From positions 34,667,836-34,731,835 of the forward strand of contig CM065381.1 in the NCBI GenBank assembly GCA_033060915.1: a DNA stretch of 64,000 bases, given 5' to 3'. The stretch comes from Euryodendron excelsum (Eukaryota; Streptophyta; Magnoliopsida; Ericales; Pentaphylacaceae). The position numbers and the translations under genes are program-made. The notes under the pieces are model-generated. The model had not been told where the DNA came from. It did no database searches and saw only the letters and a list, made by a program, of their open reading frames with translations. Positions 10,840 through 21,800 of the stretch are shown piece by piece. Numbering within the stretch: position 1 is the stretch's first letter; each line of letters begins with the position of its first letter.

Positions 10840-11353
10840 AACCGTTAGAGTGTCGGAAACACTCACAATCCAGGCACGTCTCCTCGGAGACGGTAAGACC
10901 CCTTTCCAATCCCACTCTCGAGACAGTTTATTCCTCGAGACGGTTCCAATCCAGGCACGTCTCTTCGGAGACGGTAAGACCCCTTTCCAATCCCACTCTC
11001 GAGACAGTTTATTCCTCGAGACGGTTCCAATCCAGGCACGTCTCTTCAGAGACAGTAAGACCCCTTTCCAATCCCACTCTCGAGACAGTTTATTCCTCGA
11101 GACGGTTCTAATCCAGGCACGTCTCTTTAGAGACGGTAAGACCCCTTTCCAAACCCACTCCAGAGACAGTTTATTCCTCGAGACGGTTCCAATCCAGGCA
11201 CGTCTCCTCGGAGACGGTAAGACCCCTTTCCAATCCCACTCTCGAGACAGTTTATTCCTCGAGACGGCTCCAATCCAGGCACGTCTCTTCGGAGACGGTA
11301 AGACCCCTTTCCAATCCCTCTCTCGAGACAGTTTATTCCTCAAGACTGTCTGA
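10840..11353 (+). repeat. 81-bp hairpin tandem array (U3 of LTR-A copy 2)
   Basis: About six 81-bp units. Each carries CGTCTC-NNNN-GAGACG, where the four loop bases vary (CTCG, TTCG, TTCA, TTTA) while most arms stay paired. Each also has a CTCGAG...CTCGAG segment. The TTCG version is a C(UUCG)G tetraloop in RNA. 81 = 3 x 27, so both strands give long false ORFs. Sister arrays: 19130-19615, 35805-36380, 44165-44720, 16500-16650, 25060-25310. Confidence 0.85.
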
Positions 11354-11610
11354 GTAGCAAAACTACTCACAAAACCGTTAGAGTAGCGGAAATACTCACA
11401 GAACCGTTAGAGTAACGAAAATACTCACAAAGCCGTTAGAGTAGCGGAAATACTTACAAATCATCAACCTCGTCCGAGTAGCGGAGATACTCCCAAATCA
11501 TCAACCTCGTCCGAGTAACAGAAATACTCACAAATCATCAACCCCGTCCGAGTAGCGGAAATACTCACAAAACCGTTAGAGTGGCGGAAACACTCAAAAC
11601 CTAGGTCAAC
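11354..11610 (+). repeat. 29-bp hairpin tandem array (U3 of LTR-A copy 2)
   Basis: About 29-bp units, each with a stem-loop. Arms are GAGTA/TACTC in most units and GAGTG/CACTC in others; one at 10808 has GAGTAG/CTACTC. The spacer is GCGGAAA or similar. The same array is seen at 19620-19960 (plus), 16090-16500 and 43790-44165 (minus copies). Confidence 0.85.
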
Positions 11611-11653
11611 ACCCATGTTTGTTAGCTCACTTCGGTGAAAAATGACCAGACTA

Positions 11654-14600
11654 TGTCGCGCCCAGATTTTTCGCACTCGAGAAATACTCACCCAAGTGGG
11701 AAAAACACTGTACTCTCTCGTTAAAACTCACCCTCCTAGAAGAATGAGTGCGACTAGGTTTGAATTAAAAATTGGTTTGAAATAAAGGGCTTTTGAAAAA
11801 GATTTGGAGTCGCCACCTAACTTGATTAAGGTGAGTTAGGTCACCTAAAAACTAAGAATAATCCGAGGACTACACTTAGGGTTTTGAAAAATGATTTTGA
11901 AAAACATCTCCTAAAGAGAGGGTTTTTTAGGAAAACAGGTTGTTTGGCAACCTTTGGAAAATATTTAGCCCTTTCTTAGAAAAATAACTCCTTTTGGTCT
12001 TTGAAATCAGTGATCTAGGTTCGGAGGTTGGTTACGTGTAGGGAAGACGCACTAAGCTATCACCCTACCCCGCCCTTTCGGTACCTACATGTCAATCTAC
12101 CCTAGATTTACCTATGAGAGTCTCCAATTAGCTAATGGTCAATCCTATTCACTTTGAAAAACAATGTTTGAAAAAATATGATGCATGATATGCAAGTGCA
12201 AGATGAGAGAATTGAAAAATAGATTTGGAAATAAATTTGAAAAGAATTTGATTTGAAAATAGATTTGAAGAGATGGAATTTGAAATTGGAAAGTTTGAAA
12301 ATTGAAAGTAGAAATTTGAAAACAGAAATTTAAAATTGAAATTTGAGATTTGAGAAGATTTTGAAAACCACACCCATGAGGATGGAATTGAAAGTTTGAA
12401 AAGTATTGTGACCGCACCTATGAAGGTTGCCTACGTATCCCTTTGGGGGAATCAGGTCAGTCGTAATTCGGACCGGAGTCCGATTGAAAAGAGATTGATT
12501 TGAAGAGAGAGAGATTGGATTGGAAGAAAGAGATTGAATTGAAAATTGGATTTGATTTGAGATTAGAAGAGGAGATTAGAAATTGAAATTGAGAAGAAGA
12601 TTGGACTTTGATTTGAAAAGATTGATTTTGGAAAGACTTGGTTTTGGAAAGATGGAGGTTTAGGAAACCTAGACTTAGGAAAGATAGGAGACCTAGGGAA
12701 GACTTAAGATTAAGAAAGATTGAATTGGAATGTTGGATCTAGAAGATTTAGAAAGATCGGATTTTAGAAAATGTTCGAATTAGGAAAGGAAGGTTTCGTT
12801 TTTGGAAAGTTTTGAAATTAGGAAAGTTTGGAATTGAAGAAAGTTTTAGGTTTAGGAAAGTTTTCACTTTAGGAAAGTTTCAGGTTTAAGAAAGTTTTCA
12901 CTTAAGAAAGTGTTGTTTTAGGAAAGTTTCAATTTAGGAAAGTATTCAAATTAGGAAAGTTTTGAAAATTGGAAAGTTTTGAATTTAGAAATGTTTTGAA
13001 AAAGGGAAGTTTTGAATTTAGAAAGCTTTGAAAACAAGGGAGTTTTGAAAATAAGAAAGTTTCGTTTTAGGAAAGGTTTGAAAAAGGAAAGTTTTTTAGT
13101 TTAGGAAATGTTTGAATTAAGAAAGTTTCAACTTAAGAAAGTCTTAAATTAAAAAGTTTTGAGTTTAGAAAAGTCTTAGATTTGAAAAGATTTTGAAGTT
13201 TAAGAGAGTTTAGAATTTAGAAAGTTTTAGGTTTAGAAAAATTCAGCTTAAGAAAGTTTCAAATTTAGAAAGTTTTGAATTTAGGAAGCTTAGAATTTTA
13301 GAAAGATTTGAAATGTAGAAAGTTTAGGATTTAGAAAGTTTTAGAATTTTTAGAAAATCTTGAGATTAGGAAAGTTTTGAGTTTAGGAAGAGTTTGAAAA
13401 CTTAGGTTTGAAAAGTTAAGGTTTAGGAAAAGGTTGAATTAGGAAAGACTTGAAAATTGAATCTTAAAATTTAGGAAAGATTTTTATGTTCAAGTTTTGG
13501 AAACTTAAGATTCAGGAAAGTGGAGGATTAGGAAGGATTTGAATTAGAAAAGAATTGGATTTTGAAACTTAAGGAAAGGTTTAAAGTTTAGGTTTAGGAA
13601 ACTTATGGTTTAGGAAGGAATTGAATTAGGAAAGGTTTGGACTAGGAAGGGATTGGATTTGGTTTCTAAAAGAAAAGATTTGATTTTGTTTCCAAAAACG
13701 GAGGACGGAATCTAGTTTCCTAAACGGGCAGATTGGATTTGGTTTCCTAAAGGGAAGATAGGATTTGGAAAGGGAGATTCTAGAAATCCTAGCTTTGGAA
13801 AATCGTAGTTTTAACGTAGAAAATAGGTTTTGGAAACGTGTATCGTTCGAATGTGAAAACAAGGGGTTTTGGAAACCTAGGTTTGGGGCAAAGCTTGAAA
13901 ACCATGTTTTTGGGAAGAAAATCTAGGGTTTCCTAATTGTGGGTTCTAGGGCTTGATTTGGGCTCTAAGGAAAAGGGATTTTTAGAAAGTGCGTTTTTAG
14001 AAACGTAGATTTTCTAGAAGGGAATCCTAGGGAGGAGTTTTTGGAAAGTGTGTTTTTGGAAACATAGATTTTGGAAGGAAATCCTAGAGAGGAAATTTCT
14101 AGAAGGAAGATTTTGGAAAGAGAGTTTTTTAGAAAGGTTTTTGGAAAGAGTTTTTAGGAAGGTGGATCTAGGAAATGTTTTTAGAAAGTGAATTTTGAGG
14201 AGAGGATTTTGGAGAGGAGTTGAAAAAGAGAGTTTTGAAAAATAGATTTTGGAAGGGAGTTTTTGAAAACAATTTTGGAGAGGAGAGTTTTAGGAAAGGA
14301 TGTTGAAAAAGAGATTTTTAGGAAGAAATTTTTGAAAAGAGAGAGTTTTTAGAAGGATTAAAAACGTCTCACTTTCCTAAAGCAATTCTAGCCATAAGAG
14401 GGCTAGAACCACTTTAAGAAAGTGGTTTTGAAAACAAAGGTTTGAAAATATAGACCAAAAGGCCACTTTTAATATAACACTTTCCTAAAGCAACCCTAGC
14501 CATGGAAAGGCTAGAATCACCCTAGAATTGTGGTTTTGAAAACAAGTTTTTGAAAAAGAGAATTTGATGCAAATTTCGAAAACAAGTTTGAAAACGAGTT

Positions 14601-17003
14601 TGAAAACGAATTTTGGAAGATGCAAGACTATGATATGCACAATGCAATTTGGGGTCGTGAACATACAAGGTTAAGGCTTCACCACATAATCAAGGGGGCC
14701 GGACCCACGTGGTCTTTGGTTAGACTAGAAGAAAGCCCCCGACACGGTGACTCTCCCATAGTCCAATCCTACACACGGACCGGGAATCCCCTTGTTTCAA
14801 GCATGCAAAGAAAGGGGGGGAAAGAGATGGGGGATTAAAATAGAGAAAACCCAAGTGGGTTGGAGAGAGAAGAGAGAGGGGGAAAGTGCAGAAAATTAAA
14901 GAGAAAGCCTACCTTGTTTCTTGTTTATTTTGCGCGCCGTGCAGTCTTCGGTCTTCGGTCTTTGGTCTTGATCTTCACCCTCAGTCTTCAAGGATTGTCT
15001 TCAAGCTTTGAATGGCTGCTCTTCAAGTCTTGAGAGAGTGGTTGAAGGCTAGTGTATGAGTGTATAGGGGTGTGTATGAGTGTATAGGAGGCTAGGGTTT
15101 GTGTATAGTGGCTAGGGTTTGGAAAACCTAGGGAGGCTAGGGTTTTTGGAGGTGTTCGAGCTCTGTGTATCGAATTGTGTGATTTCTAGGTTAAGTTTTC
15201 AGACCTCTTTCACGTTGAACGAGGCTCTGTATTTATAGAGGGAGGACAAGCCTGGCGCCTGTTGCAGTGGCGCTAGGGCAAAATTTATACTGGCGCCACT
15301 AGGAGTGGCGCCAGCCATTTAGGAAACAATTAAGGTCGGCAAGCAACGTATCTTTGACTAGATTTGGGCGCCTGTACTAGTGACTACCATGTAAACTTTA
15401 GCCTGGCTTCACTAGGAGTGACTCCGGAAAGTCCGAGAATGATTTGAAGGAGCCGGGAGTGACCCGGAAGGCCGGAAAGGAGCAGGAACACTTAAAATAG
15501 TGTCCTGGAGGTATTTGAGTTGAAAAGTGAGGATTGGATGTGTCGGAAAGGTTGACCGAGCCTTTAGGGGCAAAACGGTCAATCTGACCGGAAAACTGCC
15601 GGGACAGACTCAAACTGTCCCGGAAGAAGACTTGGGATCTGGAAACATTATTTAGAATGTTCTCAGAGGTTGCCGGTTTGATACCCAGAGCCGGCGTGGT
15701 CGGAAATGGAAACCGACCCACCAGGGGCAAAACGGTCATTTTGTACCGGGTTTGCCGGAACTGACTCGGAATGGTCCGGAAAGATAAAGGAAGGTCGAGA
15801 ACACTATAAAAAGTATTCTCGGGACATTACAGGTTTGATACCCAAAGTCGGTGTGGTCGAAGAAGGAGACCGGCACTCTAGAGGCAAAACAGTCATTTTG
15901 TACCGGGTTGGCTGGAACTGACTCGGAATGATCCGGAAAGAGAAGGGAAGGTTGAGAGCACTATAAAAAAAAATCTCAGAGGGTTACCGGTTTGATACCC
16001 AGAGCCAGTGTGGTTCCCGGGGCGTTCGGATGCCTAGGGGCAAAATGGTCATCTTGACCGGAAAAGGTCCAAAGGGTAATTTGGTCATTTTTCACCGAAG
16101 TGAGCTAACAAACATGGGTATTGACCTAGGTTTTGAGTGTTTCCGCCACTTGGACGGGGTTGAGTATTTTCGCTACTCGGACGGGGTTGAGTATTTCCGC
16201 TACTCGGACGGGGTTGACGATTTGAGAGTATTTACGCTACTCTAACGGTTCTGTGAGTATTTCCGCTACTCTAACGGTTCTGTGAGTACTTCCGCTAATC
16301 TAACGGTTCTGTGAGTATTTCCGCTACTCTAACGGTTCTGTGAGTATTTTCGCTACTCTAACGGTTGAGTATTTCCGCTACTCGGACGGCTCTGTGAGTA
16401 TTTCCGCTACTCTAACGGGTCTATGAGTATTTCCGCTACTCTAACGGTTTTGTGAGTATTTCCGCTACTCTAACGGTTTTGTGAGCAGTTTTGCAACTCG
16501 GACCGTCTCGAGGAATAAACTGTCTCGAGAGAGGGATTGGAAAGGGGTCTTACCGACTCCGAAGAGACGTGCCTAGATTGGAACCGTCTCGAGGAATAAA
16601 CTGTCTCAAGAGAGGGATTGGAAAGGGGTCTTACCGACTCCGAAGAGATGTGCCTGGGTTTTGAGTGTTTCCGCCACTCTAATGGTGTGAGTGTTTCTGC
16701 CACTCTGACGATTTGGTGAGTGTTTCCGCCACTCTGACGGTTTTGTGAGTAGTTTTGCTACTCTGACCGTCTCGAGGAATAAACTATCTTGAGAGAGGGA
16801 TTGGAATTGGAATAAGAAAGGACAATGCCCCTAAGGGCATTTTGGTCATTTTGCCTCTATTTGGGCCTGATAGGCCCGCGAAGCGATAGAGAGACGGAAT
16901 TTGGACTAGAGGATTGGTTTCGATTGGAATATGTCCATAATGACTTGAAAACAAGTCTGGACAGAGTGTAGACTGCCGAGCGGTCAAAAATGGGGTGCTT
17001 ACA
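11654..17003 (-). mobile_element. Solo LTR-A copy 3 (TSD GACTA)
   Basis: Complete 5350-bp LTR on the minus strand, TGTAAGCACCCC (17003) to GCGCGACA (11654). It is flanked by identical 5-bp duplications GACTA at 11649-11653 and 17004-17008, and the host LTR-A copy 2 reads through when it is removed. Sense order: 81-bp and 29-bp arrays, ~157-bp repeats, TATA (15237-15230), donor near 14912, G-poor half, conserved hairpin (11841-11815). No internal region, so it is an LTR-LTR recombination product. It is nearly identical to 39342-44916 over long stretches. Confidence 0.93.
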
Positions 17004-17019
17004 GACTACCCTTAGGACC

Positions 17020-17560
17020 TTTTCCGAGACTTTCCGGTCAAGATGACCATTTTGCCCCTAGGCATCCGAATGCCCTGGGAACCACACCGGCTCTGGGTAT
17101 CAAACCGGTAACCTCCCGAGAATGCTTCTTGTAGTATTCTCAGCCTTTCCTTATCTTCCCGGATCATTCTGAGTCAGTTCCAGCCAACCCAGGACAAAAT
17201 GACCGTTTTGCCCTTAGTGGGCCGGTTTCCTTCTTCGACCACACCGGCTCTGGGTATCAAACCGGTAACCTCCTGAGACTACTTTTTATAGTAATCTCAA
17301 CTCTCCTTTACCTTTCCGGATCATTCCGAGTCAGTCCCGGCAAACCCGGTACAAAATGACCATTTTGCCCCTGGTGGGCCGTTCTCCTTTTCCGACCACG
17401 CCGGCTCTGGGAATCAAACCGGCAACCTCTGGGAACATTCTAAATAATGTTTTCAAATCCCAAGTCCTCTTCCGGGATAGTCCGAGTCGGTCCCGGCAGT
17501 TCTCCGGTTCGATTGACCGTTTTGCCCCTAAAGGCCCGGTGAACCTTTTCGACACATTTT
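17020..17560 (+). repeat. ~157-bp degenerate tandem repeats in LTR-A
   Basis: Three to four units, each containing a GGCTCTGGGTATCAAACCGG core and a CATTTTGCCCCTAGTGGGCC-type segment. The spacing is 157 bp, measured in the sister copy (core at 20071, 20228, 20385). They lie between the 29-bp array and the palindromes upstream of the TATA box. Also at 25870-26340 (plus) and about 15530-16030 and 43180-43660 (minus copies). Confidence 0.7.
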
Positions 17561-18222
17561 GTCCTCACTTTTTAAGTCAAAAACCTCCAGGACACTATTT
17601 TAAGTGTTCATGTTCCTTTCCGGCCTTTCGGGTCATTCCCGGCTCCTTCAAATCATTCCTGGACTTTTCGGAGTCACTCCTAGTGAAGTCAGGCTAAAAA
17701 TTACATGGTAGTCACTAGTACAGGCTCCCAAATCTAGTCAAAGATACGTTGCTTGCCGACCTTAAACCTTTCCTAATTGGCTGGCGCCACTAGTAGTGAC
17801 GCCAAGCCAAAAAATGGCCTGGCGCCACTCCTAGTAGCACTAGTGTAAAGTTTGCCCTGACACCACTACAACAGGCGCCAGGTTTGTCCTCCCTCTATAA
17901 ATACAGAGCCTCGTTCAACGTGAAAGGGGTCTGCAAACTTAACCTAAAAATCTTATATTTTGATATACAGAGCTAGAGCACCTCCAAAACCCTAGCCTCC
18001 CTAGGTTCTCCCAAACTCTAGCCACTATACACAAACCCTAGCCTCCTATACACTCATACACTCCCCCATACACTCATACACTCCCCCCATACACTCATAC
18101 ACTAGCCTTCAACCATCCTTTGAAGACTTGAAGAGCTGCCATCCAAAGCTTGAAGACAACTCTTGAAGACTGAAGAAGAAGATCAAGACGAAGACCGAAG
18201 ATTGAAGACTACACGACGCGCA

Positions 18223-18843
18223 TAATCATGAAAAACCGTTCAAATTCAATCAAACAACCATCAAAATGCAAAAACAACATCACCAAAGTGTTCAAAACAT
18301 ATCAAAGCATTAATTTCCACTATTCACATGATTCAAACGAAGTTCTACACATCAAAATCAACAAAATTTGAAAACTCACATTTTGGAAGTTCTCCGGTGA
18401 AATCTTCGCTTCCGACGACTTTTCCGGCGACGTGGACTCTTTCCGGCAATCACCCACGGTCCCCAAGGAGTGCTCCTTCAAGGTTCAAGTCTATTTCCAC
18501 TTGAAGACTCTCGGATTCTCCAAAAACTCTACAAAACCCGTAAGCGTTCGAACCAGAAATTTTCTGGTTTTGACTTTAAGCCTAGCGCCACTAGCAGAGG
18601 CGCCAATCCCTGTTTGTCAAAGGCGCCACTACTAGTGGCGCCAGTTATAAATTCTGAGCAGTTTGGCCCTTTTTCCAGCCAAAACTCGTTTTCGAAGGCC
18701 TTTTTGGCCCATTATCTGTTTTCGACCCCCGTTGTCGAAAGATTTCTAGTGTCCGTCCCTCTGACTGCCTCGCGGTCAACATGAGACTCTTACTCTTATC
18801 GTTTTCTGTCTTTGACAAGCAAAGACAGAAAAAGAGGGGCAGC
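18223..18843 (+). other. 3'UTR remnant and polypurine tract, first array unit
   Basis: Noncoding piece ending in a purine-rich tract (AGAAAAAGAGGGGCAGC, to 18843) directly before the next LTR TGTAAGC, the expected position of the plus-strand primer. It contains a hairpin TTCTGTCTTTG...CAAAGACAGAA (about 18806-18831) and two GGCGCC palindromes at 18590-18650 like those upstream of the LTR-A TATA box. It is about 600 bp and homologous to 24307-24867. PBS, gag and pol are missing. ORFs here are not conserved between the two copies. Confidence 0.7.
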
Positions 18844-21800
18844 TGTAAGCACCCCATTTTTGACCGCTCGGCAGTCCACACTCCGTCCAGACTTGTTTTC
18901 AAGTCATTGTGGGCATATTCCAATTGAAACCAATTCTCTAGATTCAAACTCCGTCTTTCCATCGCTTCGCGGGCCTGTCAGGCCCAAATGGAGGCAAAAT
19001 GATCAAAATGCCCTTAGGAGCATTGTCTTTTCTTATTCCAATTCCAATTCCTCTCTAGAGACAGTTTATTCCTCGAGATGGTCCGAGTAGCGAAACTACT
19101 CACAAAACCGTTAGAGTGGCGGAAACACTCACAATCCAGGCACATCTCCTCGGAGACGGTAAGACCCTTTTCTAATCCCACTCTCGAGACAGTTTATTCC
19201 TCGAGACGGTTCCAATCCAGGCATGTCTCTTCGGAGATGGTAAGACCCCTTTCCAATCCCACTCTCGAGACAGTTTATTCCTCGAGACGGTTCCAATCCA
19301 GGCACGTCTCTTTGGAGATAGTAAGACCTGTTTCCAAACCCACTCCCGAGACAGTTTATTCCTCGAGACGGTTCCAATCCAGGCACGTCTCCTCGGAGAC
19401 GGTAAGACCCCTTTCCAATCCCACTCTCGAGACAGTTTATTCCTCGAGACGGTTCCAATCCAGGCACGTCTCTTTGGAGACGGTAAGACCCCTTTCCAAA
19501 CCCACTCTCGAGACAGTTTATTCCTCGAGATGGCTCCAATCCAGGCACGTCTCTTCGGAGACGGTAAGACCCCTTTCCAATCCCTCTCTCGAGATAGTTT
19601 ATTCCTCGAGACGGTCCGAGTAGCAAAACTACTCACAAAACCGTTAGAGTAGCGGAAATACTCACAGAACCGTTAGAGTAGCGGAAATACTCACAAAGCC
19701 GTTAAAGTAGCGAAAATACTTACAAATCATCAACCTCGTCCGAGTAGCGGAAATACTCCCAAATCATCAACCCCGTCCGAGTAGCGGAAATACTCCCAAA
19801 TCATCAACCCCGTCCGAGTAACGGAAATACTCACAAATCATCAACCCCGTCCGAGTAACGGAAATACTCACAAATCATCAACCCCGTCCGAGTAGCGGAA
19901 ATACTCACAAAACTGTTAGAGTGGCGGAAACACTCAAAACCTAGGCCAACACCCATGTCTGTTAGCTCACTTCGGTGAAAAATGACCAGACTACCCTTAG
20001 GACCTTTTCCGAGAATTTTCGGTCAAGATGACCATTTTGCCCCTAGGCATCCGAATGCCCCGGGAACCACACCGGCTCTGGGTATCAAACCGGTAACCTC
20101 CCGAGAATGCTTCTTGTAGTATTCTCAGCCTTTCCTTATCTTTCCGGATCATTCCGAGTCAGTTCCGGCCAACCCGGGACAAAATGACCGTTTTGCCCTT
20201 AGTTGGCCGGTTTCCTTCTTCGACCACACCGGCTCTGGGTATCAAATCGGTAACCTCCTGAGACTACTTTTTATAGTAATCTCAACTCTCTTTTACCTTT
20301 CCGGATCATTCCGAGTCAGTCCCGGCAAACCCGGTACAAAATGACCATTTTGCCCCTAGTGGGCCGGTCTCCTTTTCCGACCACGCCGGCTCTGGGAATC
20401 AAACCGGCAACCTCTGGGAACATTCTAAATAATGTTTCCAAATCCCAAGTCTTCTTCCGGGACAGTCCGAGTCGGCCCGGCAGTTCTCCGGTCCGATTGA
20501 CCGTTTTGCCCCTAAAGGCCTGGTCAACGTTTTCGACACATTTTGGTCCTCACTTTTAAAGTCAAAAACCTCCAGGACACTATTTTAAGTGTTCATGTTC
20601 CTTTCCGGCCTTTCGAGTCATTCCCGACTCCTTCAAATCATTCCCAGACTTTCCGGAGTCACTCCTAGTGAAGTCAGGCTAAAAATTACATGGTAGTCAC
20701 TAGTACAGGCGCCCAAATCTAGTCAAAGATACGTTGCTTGCCGACCTTAAACCTTTCCTAATTGGCTGGCGCCACTAGTAGTGGCGCCAAGCCAAAAAAT
20801 GGCCTGGCGCCACTCCTAGTGGTGCCAGTGTAAAGTTTGCCCTTGCGCCACTGCAACAGGCGCCAGGTTTGTCCTCCCTCTATAAATACAGAGCCTCGTT
20901 TAATGTGAAAGGGGTCTGCAAACTTAACCTAAAAATCCTATACTTCGATATACAGAGCTTGAGCACCTCCAAAACCCTAGCCTCCCTAGGTTCTCCCAAT
21001 CCCTAGCCACTATACACAAACCCTAGCCTCCTATACACTCATACACTCCCCCATACACTCATACACTCCCCCCATACACTCATACACTAGCCTTCAACCA
21101 TCCTTTGAAGACTTGAAGAGCTGTCATCCAAAGCTTGAAGATAACTCTTGAAGACTGAAGAAGAAGATCAAGACAAAGACCGAAGATTGAAGACTGCACG
21201 GCGCACAAAATAAAGAAGACATACGGTAGGTTTTCTCTTTAATTTTCTGCACTTCCCCCCTCTCTCTTCTCTCTCCAACCCACTTGGGTTTTCTCTATTT
21301 TAATCCCCCATCTCTTTCCCCCCCTTTCTTTGCATGCTTGAAACAAGGGGACTCCCGGTCCATGTGTAGGATTAGATTATTGGAGAGTCACCGTGTCGGG
21401 GGCTTTCTTCTAGTCTAACCAGAGACCACGTGGGTCCGGCCCCCTTGATTATGTGGTGAAGCCTTAATCTTGTATGTTCACGACCCCAAATTGTATTGTG
21501 CATATCATAATCTTGCATCTTCCAAAATTCATTTTCAAACTCATTTTCAAACTTGTTTTCAAAATTGCATCAAAATCTCTTTTTCAAAAACTTGTTTTCA
21601 AAATCACAATCCTAGGGTGATTCTAGCCTTTCCATGGCTAGGGTTACTTTAGGAAAGTGTTACGTTTAAAGTGACCAATATGGTCCATATTTTCAAAATC
21701 TTGTTGATTTTCAAAACCGCTTTCCTAAAGTGGTTCTAGCCCCCTTATGGTTAGAATTGCTTTAGGAAAGTGAGACATTTTCATACTTTCCAAAAAACTC

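Larger units (their letters stand above)
10578..18222 (+). mobile_element. LTR-A copy 2, 3'-truncated, interrupted by solo LTR
   Basis: Plus-strand LTR-A beginning near 10578 (GTAAGCACCCC, first base altered) and running to 11653. It resumes at 17009 after the inserted LTR-A (11654-17003), whose right duplication is 17004-17008. Present: an 81-bp array, a 29-bp array, ~157-bp repeats (about 17020-17560), the palindrome TGGCGCCACTA-G-TAGTGRCGCCA region and the TATA box (17896-17903). The LTR stops abruptly at about 18222 in the 5'UTR, where it joins 3'UTR sequence; its last ~3 kb is absent. It closely resembles copy at 18844-24306. Confidence 0.8.

Noticed and set aside
10733..11370. Overlapping repeat proteins on both strands (also at 19078-19636 and 35669-36363)
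   Set aside because: 81-bp array, 81 = 3 x 27; open in both strands at once, which points to period rather than coding.
10840..11610. CRISPR-like arrays
   Set aside because: Units are contiguous with no unique spacers, no cas genes are present and the setting is a plant retrotransposon LTR.
18432..18784. Small ORFs in the 3'UTR pieces (also 24457-24936)
   Set aside because: The two homologous copies do not keep the same reading frame or product.
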